A DNA stretch of 64,000 nt from assembly GCA_030141605.1 (NCBI GenBank), contig JAQGDQ010000018.1, positions 906,501 through 970,500 on the forward strand. Direction: 5' to 3'. The position numbers and the translations under genes were made by a program. Below, piece after piece: positions 24,295 to 36,500 of this stretch. Under the pieces are notes generated by a model. It did not search any database and was not told the origin of the DNA. It saw only the letters and a list, made by a program, of their open reading frames with translations. Position 1 is the stretch's first letter; each line of letters opens with the position of its first letter. This DNA comes from Tubiluchus corallicola (taxonomy: Eukaryota > Priapulida > Priapulimorpha > Priapulimorphida > Tubiluchidae).

Positions 24295-25750
24295 GGTCGC
24301 GTTTCCACTGCGTCCGCACATTCATTGATTTTTCTGTTTGCCCGTTTTACGTCCGCAAAAGTTGTTCCCACACACAACCGTCCTCATTACTCACTATTCG
24401 TATTACGATGCTGCAAAAATTTCAGCGCGTAATCAAGATATGGGACTTTTTGAGGAGACAGAGGCATGTATTTCCTGTTAATTGTTTAAGAAAGACAATA
24501 CAGCAAGTGATATTATACAGCTGATAACTATACACGCAGTCATACAATGGGTGCTATTACACTTTCGCACCGCCTAGTTTTTCCTAGGTTATTACTCGTT
24601 TCTAGGCTCGTACGTCATTATTCTATTATTCTTACGTCATCAGTGAATGTTTCCGCTAATCTAATTGTAATTTAATCATATATTTAGGTATAATTACCAA
24701 TAATTACGCTGTATTCACAGTTCTACACGTATCGCCATCTTGTTTGTGTGTGTAGTCACGTGACGAATTTCGTACTAGTTTATGCATTATCAGGGCCTAG
24801 CTTAAAAGCACGTGACACACTTTCATCTTCACCACATCTACGAAATAAAGAAAAAACCTTTACTTTTTTTATAATCTAATACTATAGTAAATAATACTAC
24901 AGTAATAAATAAAATTAATGATAAATAACTGTAGTCGTCTAAAATAATTCCCTCGTATATGCCAGCTTGGGTCCCGTGGCTGCAACCCTAATAATCATAA
25001 ATTATGCGAAGAAACTAAAAATACGTGTTGAGGGCCACATCGTCACTGCGCGAGAGCGATTGCGCATTAGTGGTGTAAACACAGTTATTCACCTGCAGCT
25101 TTTTGCGCAATGGCGGCGGTAAGTAATGTATGATTTTAATCTGGAATTATAAAGCCTAAAAAGCAATAATATTATGGGAATATGGTGTATATTACGCCTG
25201 TTGGTCTGCTTTCTGGCCTGCAGGCGTGAAAACAACCAATAGGCCAGGAAAAGCTAGGCGGTGCGAAAGTGTAATAGCGCCCATACAATGCAATCTTGAG
25301 AAAGTGCAAAAGGCCTATATGTTTTGCAATAGCTACAAACAAAAATTGACTGAGTAGAAATTCTGAGACAGTAGTGTCTTATACCATAAATTTGACAAAA
25401 TGCATTGAAAAAAGAATTGCAAAATCAAACCCAAGTTTTTGGAAATGCTGAAAAAGCAAAACTAATATCAAAAACTAAATATTTGTTCTTTATTACTGTC
25501 CCTAAAAGCTATTTCAACTCACATCAGTCTTGTGACACCTCTGTGACTGTGACTCTTTAGGGTCCTTTTGTCATATAGGGAGGGTCTAAACTCTACAGCA
25601 TTTGTAGAAACAAACTTTTACGTCCGAAGATGCAATGGAAACGACCAGTGCGAAAAACAATAATTGCAAAAATTCGCTATTGCTTCAATTTTTCCGTGTG
25701 AGTGACGCAGAAAAATTCCGTGTCTGCGCGGACTCAGTGGAAATGTAACC
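24295..25750. mobile_element. Harbinger-like non-autonomous element
   Basis: The ends are imperfect inverted repeats: left GGTCGCGTTTCCACTGCGTC, right (reversed) GGTTACATTTCCACTGAGTC, both continuing into CCGC. TTA flanks both sides (24292-24294 and 25751-25753). A GG-start TIR with a 3-bp TTA/TWA duplication is typical of PIF/Harbinger. About half of its 1456 bp is the nested hAT-like insert. No transposase frame is visible. Confidence 0.75.
24549..25282. mobile_element. hAT-like non-autonomous element nested in the Harbinger-like one
   Basis: The termini are GGGTGCTATTACACTTTCGC on the left and, reversed, GGGCGCTATTACACTTTCGC on the right, a TIR of about 28 bp continuing into ACCGCCTA. The target duplication is ATACAAT on both sides (24542-24548, 25283-25289), or CATACAAT if the last C is counted, which gives the 8 bp usual for hAT. 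The unoccupied paralog at 24011-24017 has the site once. Inside, near 25106-25125, is a GC-rich GCGCAATGGCGGCGGTAAGT, which looks like an ATG followed by a splice donor. Confidence 0.9.
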
Positions 25751-25753
25751 TTA

Positions 25754-26243
25754 AGAGTGCAAACTAGTGCAGAGAAGCTGAAAGTTAATAATCTTAATTT
25801 TTTTTACATTATTAGTTATTATTAACATAACATCTTGATTGCAAAATCTAAGAGACCTAATCGTAGTATGGTTTTTGAGGCTCTGTTCTCAATGATTTTT
25901 GAAACGAGCCGGATTTTATGCTTCAGCAATTTCACTATTAAGTGAATTCCAATGGCCCATGAGAAAAAAAGCAATAGGCTCTGACATTAGTGTGAGAGAG
26001 TGTAGTACAAATGAATTAGAGCTGTATTCATGTATATGACATAGTGCTATAAAATATCACTACATAAAGTTGAATTGCCACTGACGACTTTATAGCAGTC
26101 AAGATCTATAGCTTCATAGCAATTTTTAAAAGAAGAATACTCTGTCTAGGCCAGACTGATACATCTCCATTCAGTTCCTTCTAAAGCATTCTGTAGAGCA
26201 ACACACCGAGGTGACATACAACGCATGCGCCACAAGCACTGAT
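25754..26243 (-). mobile_element. Probable continuation of the LINE remnant below
   Basis: The minus frames past the stop at the end of the 26244-26600 fragment look like frame-shifted remains of the same reverse-transcriptase C-terminal region (for example a VRSVLVAHAL-like stretch just after LYKAS), but they are too broken to define. Nothing else is seen. Confidence 0.3.
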
Positions 26244-26600
26244 CTAACTAGCTTTGTACAGAGGTACAGTAACCTTTGTACTACGTAATGAAATGCAACA
26301 TTTTATTATTCCAGTGCGTCTGTTAGCCTGAGCAGTAATATGCTCAATGTGGGAGTTACATTTGAGGTTATTTGAAATTAATATTCCCAAATCACATGTA
26401 ACTGGTTTTTCTTCAATAACACCATCTCTCATGTAATAAGGCATTGTAGAATTAGAATGAATGTGAAGTGTGCTGCCTTTACTGCGTTTGAGGGACAAAA
26501 ACCACTTGTCACATGATCGCTCAATTTCAGGCAGGCCTGCTTGTAATATCTCTTGAGCAGGGGTACTTCTAATTGGGAGGTTAAGGTTTAATATCATCAA
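26244..26600 (-). mobile_element. LINE reverse transcriptase C-terminal remnant
   Basis: A 118-codon frame on the minus strand matches the end of non-LTR reverse transcriptases: a CDKWFLSLKRSKGSTLHI block (the thumb-side W-L-N--K----HI motif), then CDLGILISNNLKCNSHIEHI, then ANRRTGII and VTVPLYKAS. DLG-LIS--LK--HI followed by NR--G-I and LYK-- is characteristic of CR1/L2/Jockey-like LINEs. The catalytic palm motif is absent and a stop ends the frame early, so this is a 5'-truncated dead copy. Confidence 0.75.
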
Positions 26601-26635
26601 TAATGGTATTTTACCTCGTCATGTATGTATCTCTT

Positions 26636-26690
26636 ATGTATACATAAGGGTATACACATGTATATCCCCTTATGTATCTATGAATACACA
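26636..26690. repeat. Small imperfect hairpin
   Basis: TACATAAGGGTATACA and TGTATATCCCCTTATGTA are near reverse complements about 6 bases apart. Function unknown. The sequence from here to 27484, upstream of CYLD, shows no other feature. Confidence 0.5.
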
Positions 26691-27517
26691 GTGAATAACG
26701 TCATTGATAAAAATGAAAAAACACCACAAAAAAGGCAAATTGATTGTCAGTAAAGTCAATGAATTACTTCAAAATTATTTTATAAATGATTTCAAAATGA
26801 TGATAGTGAATTCATACAAATATGACAATTATATCAGTTGAGAATTGATCAAGCTTCTTTAGTACTTTGATAAAGGCTATGTAAATGTGTGTATAGAATA
26901 CAATAAACAATTATGTAGTTTGAATAAATTTACTAGAATACCAAAAAAATGCTGTGTGCTAAAGATAAGAGTTACACGTGCACAAATTGTAGCTAGCTAT
27001 AATATCTAAACTAAGTTGATATGAGATAAAACTCAGAACACCTGGTTGCTTGCTGACATGCTTTTACTAATTAGATGACGTAATGGTCATGTGACATTAA
27101 ACAGTGAAGATACTATACTAGCTTTAATGGCATATGGTATTGCTGTTTCACCTGTTTGTGTATTCTTGGCATTATAATGGAATTGGTAAATAATTTCCTG
27201 TCTGTTGACAGACCATGCAAAGGGCCAGTTGGCCTCCAAAACTTGATAACTGTTTGCCATGTTCATCAGTTAATTAGATTTTGACTATTGCCAGAGTTTG
27301 TAAACCATTGCTGCTTATTTCATAATCATAGTCATAGTCTAATTAATTAACGATATCATTAATTGATTGCCAGCTAATTTGAGAAAAGTGTTTCCCATTT
27401 TTTATGCTTGATGTCTTTCAGTATGAATGAATTAGTTCCATTCAGTTAGTTGTACATTAACTGCTTTTTAACACTTAAAAACAGGGTCAGTCTCCTGAGA
27501 GTTTTGAAGTAGCTGCA

Positions 27518-30500
27518 ATGGCTAGTAGTACTAGCAGCCCAAGACCAAGAGAAAAGATGCAGCGGTCAGTAACAAACAAGTATCTGTTACTGGAAGATAA
27601 ATATGGCAAAAGGAAAGGCCATAGTAGCATGGCTCGTCAAATCATTGAAAGCGAAATTCAGTTGCTAAAGGTATTAAACTTTTTCATTAGTATAAATATA
27701 TCGTCTAATGGTAAATTGTCATTAACTGGTATAGGTGTACTAATGTTTAACAATGTTTGCCATGTTTGTACGAATATTGTTCAAATCTAGTAATGTTTTA
27801 TGTAAAACAACTGCAAACAACGGCCACTTACGATATCTAAGGCATCTGGCTATTGGTGATGTCTGCTTCATTTACATAGTTCACTGTTGCTAAGGCTAAT
27901 TTTGAATTTGTGACCTCTACATTTGTTGGGGCAACTTGGCGTAATAGTTTCAGTTCTACTGGTCAAATTTTATTTTCTGACATTCTGGATGGTATCATGG
28001 TACTATGATTTTCACTTTGTTCCACACACACTGCTAGCAATAAAGTGCTGCTTTATGTATATATATTATTTATTTATATGCTTTATACTCATTTTATTTT
28101 ATTAAAACATTTAAACTTTAATTTTTCACAAATTTAAATTATCGAACAAGTTTGTATCGGTTCTTTAGAAAAATAAATGGTCTGACAATTTATATACAAA
28201 TGGTACTTTTTAATGACAGAATAAAATGAAAGCAATAAAGATGTATATGAGAAATAACCAGCATTTCGAGTTCATTAACAATTATACTTGTTCACTTTCT
28301 AGGGAAGCCTTTTTGTCGAGTGCAGCAAGTCCGACAACAAGCTAGTTGACAAGAAGTTATTAGTATCAATGGAGAAAGAAGATGTCACACTAGAATGTCC
28401 ATTGTCTGATTTGCTACAGCTTACTACCGAAGAAGCCAATTTGTTATTAGCTGTTACAACTCGGACAGATAGAATGAAGGTAATATACATAAATTTGCAG
28501 GAAGTTTTTTTGAAGCTGCTTCTAATAATTATTGTGAGAAAATTCTTGTAAGGAAAGTCAGTTTACTTGCTGTTGCTGATTACAACCAAATATCAATTCC
28601 AAAGTCAAACCCAAAGAATTGCTGCATCAATTTTGGAGCCACAGTCTCAAAATTTTGGCATTTGAATATTGATTGCTAATTGCTGATAGAATGTTTTCAT
28701 CTGTCTTGATCAACTCCCACCTTTTCTGCTATTTTGAATGATGGTCATCACATGTAAACTTTGATTACATGAAAAAAAGAATTACCGTATATACTCGCAT
28801 ATAAGCCTACATCGCATATAAGCCGACCCCCTAAAACTGCTTTAAAATGGCCAGTTTTTGCAAAAACCCATATATAAGCCGACCATCAACTTGTCTAATT
28901 TTACTACATACCCAATCAACAAAATTGATCCCTTTTTGTCACATTTTGTTACGTTTTCTTTTTTCTCCAGGCATGGTGTATTGCACAAATAATTTTACAA
29001 CTAAAATTATCAAAATTCAGCACACTTTTAAATTCTGTGGCCGCGTGCTCACGTTTGCCTCAGTTTGCCTCATTGGTTTGCTGTTCCTCTATAAGCCACG
29101 TGACCCTCGTCTCCCCACGTGCTGCCTACCAATTGGCTGATGACGTCGGCTTGGTTACGGCTCGCAACTGGTGACACACAGTGGTGTATTGCTAAATAAA
29201 AAGTAGGTGGACGGCTAGTCTTAGGACTTACCATTTTACATTCACAAATTTGAAAGAAATTGACATTATTTAAAACCGTTTTTTGAAAAAATGAAAACAA
29301 GTAGATTTAATATTAAACCCGTATACATTTTTAATATTTTTTATCTAATGAATACAAAGAGCAGACATTTATTGAAATGTGAATTTTTTCTAAAAAAAAA
29401 GTGGGTGGACGGCGATCCCCCTCCAATACACCACTGGTGACACACAACCAAATAAAGAGTCAGATAGCGATGAAAATGTGTGGCTGGAAAATTGGCATTA
29501 GTGTCTGTCCTTGTGTTCATTTTGTTTCATGCGCATATAAGCCGACCCCCTGATTTCAGTATTGTATTTTATAGTTCTAAATTCGGCTTATATGCGAGTA
29601 TATACGGGAAAAGGAAATGTTTAATCAAATTTCTAATCAAATAGAAATTTGTTTACATGAAAAAGAGAATCATTTATTGATTATAGATTCGTTATTTGGA
29701 AAAATGCCGGTTTAGAAATCCTTGGCACGAAAATAATAGCTTTGAAATCGCTTTGAGCCAAATAGGTTCTGTTACAAATAGGTTTTGATGGTTTTTGTTA
29801 TTTCTGGATTGCTGCACTTATGTCGACTTATAATCTCATTTTTGCCGTAAAATCTCATTATTTTATACTTTATATATCAATTGCTGCAAGTTCCGCAAAA
29901 ATAGGATTTGTAAGCGAAAAAATGTCCTCATTTTTAGGTCCCCTGACTTTAGTCAGTAAGGAGACCTATTGCTGTCATGAGGCGTCTGTCTTTCATCGAG
30001 CACCACATTCGACTTAATTTTCTAAAATTAGCCAAAACCTTTTGTCTCAGCTCATAGACTTTTGGTGTGTAGCAACTTTGGCATAAGATGCATGTCAACT
30101 GTCAAAATGAATGACTTAGGGTTGAAAGGTCATGACCCAGAGAACCTTTCAAGTTATGTGGGATTTTGGACATTTTGCTAAAAATTACGTGATGTATGCG
30201 GTAAACAAAAAATGGTTTTATGGCAATTTTGGGCAGTAGATTATATGACATTTTAAAAGTTCAGTAATTGCTAAGGTATACAAGGTTTTATTTTGGCAGT
30301 TGCTTGTGTGTAAAAATGATCAAGTCTTTCAAAACACATAAAGTACATATTCTTTGACAATTTTGGGCCAATTCAGATGTAATACAGAAAACATTGTGAT
30401 GCTAGAATTTTTCACACTGCCAAAATTTGGCCCACCTAAGGTAATCCAAAAGTCATTAATAGGGAATGTCTTAATCATATTGAGTAATATATCCAATAAA

Positions 30501-33500
30501 GCTTGCAGTGAGGAGATTTTGACACTAATAAATGTTGGCCTACCTGGGGTCACCTAAAGGTCACCTACAGGGAATCTCTCAAACATATTGTGTAATATAT
30601 CAACTTAAAGCTTTGGGTAAGGTGGGTTTGACAATGCCACATTTTCGTCCAACTAAACATTAAGGTCGGAGAAATAAAGGCTTCTTTTTCATAAAATAAC
30701 ATTCATAAACTAATTAGGTTTTTGAAACTACTCACTTACTCAAATACATAATTGTTTGGCAATTCACTTATGGACTTACTTAGTCATATAGTTACTTTTG
30801 GTCTCATAGCAATAATAACGCATTGTTGTTTTTATCTATGTTCAACTCACTTAATTGATTACAAAATCAAGTTTTTTTAATAACAAGAAATTTTTAATTC
30901 AATTCAAAATAGTTTCAATGAATTTAATTAAATTTACGTATACAACAAAAACAGAAACCATTATAATGTAACAGTTCTTAACACTGCAAACTTTACCCCA
31001 CAGGGGACCTACACCATCATTGACAGTTAAACTTGAATTTAGCACCAAGCTGTCCATAATTGGAGCCATCCTGGCATGCACTTTATCAATAACTTGACTT
31101 TTAAGCTGCAGACTTCAGAAAAAAATTGCATATATCTCTGTTAGAATTACAAATGTGTTTTGGAAGAGAAATGGAAATTTATGTTTTGCTGTTGGCGATC
31201 TTGCAGTATCTCATTATCACTGCTTTTTTATCAGCTGCACCAGAGACATTGCTTTACAAACAGAAGCAAATCTTCTAATCTGTGTATTTCATTTTATTTA
31301 TTGTACATAATAAATAGTATTAGACAGATTGGTAAATATTTGGTCACTCACTATTACAGTATTTGTTACCGTATATGAAGCAAGAATTATTTTTAGTGCA
31401 AGATTTTATTTTTTATTTGATATGTAAATGTTTTTTGACATTAAAAAATTTTGTCAAATTTATTGTGACAGCTAATGTGTGTTGGTCTCACAGATTCTCA
31501 CAGATGATGAATGGTTAAAAGAAGGAAAAACATTAAGTATAGGAAGTGAGGTTGATGTGTGTCTCAGGGACCATTCTTCCTACCATCATGCTAATGGTGT
31601 TGTTAGATACAAGGGTCCTATATCGGGCTACCATGGAACGATGTTTGGTGTTGAGTTACTGGTACGCTGTTCTTTTATATCTGCTTAACATGTATGACCA
31701 ACAGTTTAATATAACTAGATGACTGTTTAGTCTTAACAAGTTTTTTCAGAAACCAGATTCTGGTTTCTGAAAAACTTGAATACAGCTATTATGTAGTTAT
31801 GTACTGTCACTTTAAAGAACCTTTTGTGTTCTACAATTCCTGTTTCTTGGAAAAAAATAAAGGGAAAATTTTGCATGGTGGTGCTATTCAGCTGCCTTGA
31901 TTTTTTAATTATGTGCGAGCAATATTGATCTAGTGTTTTGTCTGTTGGCTGCAATTATCACTCAGATTCATGCCTTGTCAAAATTTTTAGAATAGCATTA
32001 ATTTTGGAATTGACAATCAACTTTGACGATAGCGGTTAGCTATTTATTGAGACAGTAACATTTCCTGCAGCCACAAAAGCAAATCGGCATTGTATATAAA
32101 ATTTTAAAAAAAATACTCACTTAGTTTAACATGTTCCTAATGCAGACACATAGAAATAGAGGAACAACTGATGGAGTAGTGAAAAAGAAGGAATATTTCA
32201 AGTGTCCACTAAACAGTGGTGTTTTCTTACCATTAAGTCAAGTGCGGAAACGAACAACACGTCGGGCTGAAAATTCAAGTATGTAACCTTTAAATTCCAG
32301 TGACAAATACTGTAAGTTTTTGAAATTATTGCCTAGTAACTGACATGAAGAAGTTTTTTACATTTGAAAATTTTTGTAGTTCCTTAAGTATTGATTATTA
32401 TTGCAGAAAAGCCTCCTCTTGAAGTAAATGATCGGATTGTATGGATGGCGGATGATGGTCCAGAGTATGGTGTTGTGAGGTGGATCGGTGTCATACCTGA
32501 AGAGGGGTCTGACTTGACAGTCGGTGTAGAGTTTGTATGTACATTGCAGTGGGTGCTTAGTTTTAGCAGTAGCTGTGTTCCTTTTTTAATAAATACATTG
32601 AATAGTCTTAAAAACATCCACTACTGTCTTTTTTCTACCAGTGATAAGGATTTGATTAAATTCTTAAATCCTTTTATTCAGTTTGTTTATAGTATCCTAA
32701 AGCTGTTCACAGGTGAGTATAACACGCTTGGTTTCGAAGATTCATTTTCTTCTCATCAGTTGCTAGTTGGAATTAATGTGAAGGAAATACTAATTTTGCA
32801 TCATTGTATCTTTTGTGTGAACAGCTAATCCTTCTGATTAAATAATCTCTTATTTGGAAGAAAGGGTACTTATGCAAATGCTGTTGAAATTAATTAAGAT
32901 ATGAATTATGAATTAAGTTAAATAAAATAGGACGTTTATTGTAGATTTCATTATCTTTGAATTTTAGCTGAATAAAATGCATTTCATTGAAATGATAGTG
33001 CACCTGCGCTCACACCGCTTTGCAATGCTCATTCTTGCAGGATAAGCCAATAGGGACAGGAACAGGAAGATATTTGGATCGACAGTTATTTAAAACTAAG
33101 CCAGGTTATGCATCACTGATTCCTATACTAGGTCTCATGAAAGAAGAAGAATTTCTTCAAATGGCTGGGCCCTCTGAAGTGACAGGTGATTGTTAAATGT
33201 TATAGATATTTTTTTGCATTTTAACAGACAAAAATGTAAAGTAGGTGCAATCTCTGCGTGCCATTGTTGTAGTACTTCGAGTCTGACTCGAGTCACAATT
33301 TGGTTTAGACTTGCTCTCTACTGGGATTTTTGTGCCACCTGATTTGAAGCTTGCCTTGAACTTGTAACAAAATTACTAGTGATTTGACTTGGACTCAAAA
33401 TGATGAAGTACTGACTTTACTAGTGACTCGAACTGCACGTACAGTAAAACAAACAATAATTTCGGGTGTTATAACTAATTACAACATTCTTATTTTTGAA

Positions 33501-36500
33501 AGCGTGTCAATTCCACTTTCGATCGGTGTTTGTGGTCTGTAACCATACACGAATAATATGCCTAAAATGGAATTCTTAAAGCACAGACCAAGGCTCTTGG
33601 GAAGTTGAATTTATTTTAATATTTGCGAAAAATGTTAGTAAGTATCAGATTGTGATAAGCGTCTCGCGTAATTAGTAAGATCAATTTAAAGTCGCTAGCA
33701 AATTTTTTACTGTAGCGGTTACTATTATCATCTACAAACACTCCAAAATGTTAGCGAGAGATTATTAATACTATTTTTTCCTTTTTTATAAATCCTGTTG
33801 CCCAATGTGTATTCAAAACTAGTTACGATGACATTGTATTAAACTCCACGCTAGTTAATGCCAACAAAGCAATAGAGTAATTATTTTAACAAGCTAAAAT
33901 TGAACTTGTTAATTAAATCGCCATGCCCCTTCTTTTTGCTTGCAGCCTCATAGAATTTCATGCTTGCCTGTATATCTTGGTTTGCCGGACAAAAGCGGGA
34001 AGACATCGGTCCGAATTTACCGATTGTGCGTATTTACCAATACTAAGTTAATACAGTAGGCATCGTGTATTAGAGTCACGGCAATGTAGAATCAATTGCC
34101 TAATTGTGTTAAAAACGTCTAGTACAGGCTGCCTCTATGCAAAAGTTTACAAAAACTGTTAGCAATTGACTCAAATAACTCCGCTTAATTGACTCTATAT
34201 TTTTATATATAGAGATATACATGTGGTTACACTGATGTAATGAAGTAAACAATAGTAAACAAAGTGATGGCCTGCCAATTAACAGTCAGCTCGTGAAACA
34301 ACAGACTGTGTCCATAGTATGCAGGACTTTTTAATGGTCCAGATTTTGTCCGATTCTTCCGATGTCTGTAAAAGCGAGGTCTGGCAAACACAGATATGAG
34401 TGTAATTATTATGTGTAGTACTTATGCATTCTGTGGCATAACCTGTGGATTATAGCTGTGTAAGCACTTGGAAGTTGTTGCTAATTGAAACGCCATCTAA
34501 TTTTACATAAACACAATTAAACAGAAAGTTGTGCTAGAAGTAGAATAGAAAAGTTTTGTTACAAGTGCCTTCGTGCCGCTCACCAGCTTACATTTTTTTT
34601 TCAAATATGCCTGCAGCGAGGTTTATTTGGCGGGAGATAAGAATAATTTAAATTTCTTTTGCATTTTATTTGCGTATATTTTGCGGTAACATCAATATTA
34701 TTAAGTGTATATTAAAGTGTTGTTCAAGGGTTGGTTTTTCCTTTAAAGTCTCTTAGTCCACCGCCTATGTTTGTGTCTATGTTGAGTTAAAAACTTTTCC
34801 GTGTTATCACGACGTTAAACATTCACTTAATAGTGCATTAGAAAAATACATCAAACATAGTTTTTTAACAGATGTCTGTTTAAACTGACTGATCAAGTTA
34901 CCCAGGTACTAGTGTGCTTAACTGAACTAATTCAGTAAAAGTGATTCGTTAGTAAAACCACAGAGAGCTCAAGTTGAAAGACAAAAACCTATTTGACATA
35001 GCATTTCTTAAATCTAATTAGTAACTTGAATAACTTCCTGTAGATTGCAATTAGTACTACTGATTGCAATGTCACTTCTAGGTTACGGATACTCAAAATT
35101 GCTGCACTTTTTAGTGTAATCAGTCTATGTGAATAATTAGTTTGCATGGAAAAATGGTCTCACACATAATTTTAAAGTGCATTATTTATGTCTTTTTTCA
35201 GCACTTAATTAGTCTGTGTTTTAAAAATAGTCTGTGTTGTACTGCATAGCGCAGGTCTTGAACGTGTGAAGCAAACGATGGTGAAACTTCAGAATCGACG
35301 GAGATCGGCAGGAGTGGTTTTCTAGACAACTTTTCAAGGCATAATAGTGTTGAGGAACTTCATGTGTTGAATGCCTCCTTGAGGTTTTTCCTCCTAATGC
35401 GACAGATCTGGTGCAACCTGCTGATTTGTTCTTCATTTCTCGGAGAATTTCTTTTTTCATCATTTGTTCATATTCAAGTTACTGGAAAGAAAAAATGAGC
35501 GGGACGAAACTGGAACATGTACGAGACAATCACTGGCAAGATAAAGTCAGCCAGGATGGACGTTGGCTAGGAAAACTTCAGCAGCCAGCAAAGAGTTTTA
35601 TCCTAAACCTGGCAACTGGCTCTGTACATGCAGTGAATGCTTAGTGAGAACAACACGATAGACTTTTGCCAGAAAGACAAGGATATGTGCTGGCCTGGCA
35701 TGGCAAATGAAATGCAACTCATCTGTACCCGGTGTTGTTATAAATCATAGCAAAATACCAAGAAGAGGGTTTAGGTCGATTTCCCAGAAATTTTTTGCTG
35801 CATGTCAAGTTTTTAGGGTGAAATATCTTTCTCAAAGTAATTTGCATTGTATCATTTGCTGCATATAATCACTTCAAATTCAATTGATTTTCATAGGATT
35901 TGAAATAAGATTTAATAAAAATCATCATAAAAAATGAAAAGACCAAGGCTTTGTGAACTAGACAGTTTTGTGAATATCTTGGGGTCGACATTTGTCCAAG
36001 AAATTATGCTCATTCGCAAGATTTTTTACAGATTCTTTTATGGCAGGACCAGACCCTAGTTCATTATCAAGATAATCCTCTGAGATGAGAATATTGAACT
36101 GGTAGAGTCATGGTCAAATTCTGATGCATGTACTTCTCTAGGCACTAAGAAACGAATGAAATAATTTGGAATCACAGCAAAAGTAACTGCCCAAGAGTGA
36201 TATTCCTGAGCTGTCTCCCAACAAATCATTTGCCGGGCTTTGCATTGCTTAACTTTGGTAGCCAGTCACATGCCGTGCTTACTTACTATTGCGTATTTGC
36301 CAAGATCAATATGATTCACTATTTAATTGTACTGACATTACAAATCTGCTTTCTTGCTTTAACAAGTTTGACCGTATGATCCCTATTATTCAATACTGTA
36401 GTTAAAACAAACTACTTTTTATTTCGAATTAACTAACTATGCTTTAAAAATATTTATTACATTTTCTGTGAATTTTATTTTCTATGAAATGACATTTTTG

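Noticed and set aside
29070-29300. 76-codon minus frame and the plus frame 28847-29140
   Set aside because: Both fall within nested TIR elements and contain their repeat words.
35411-35644. Possible host exon or gene in CYLD intron 6
   Set aside because: The 77-codon frame has no recognisable domain or splice partners in phase and sits inside a probable transposon; kept only as element interior.
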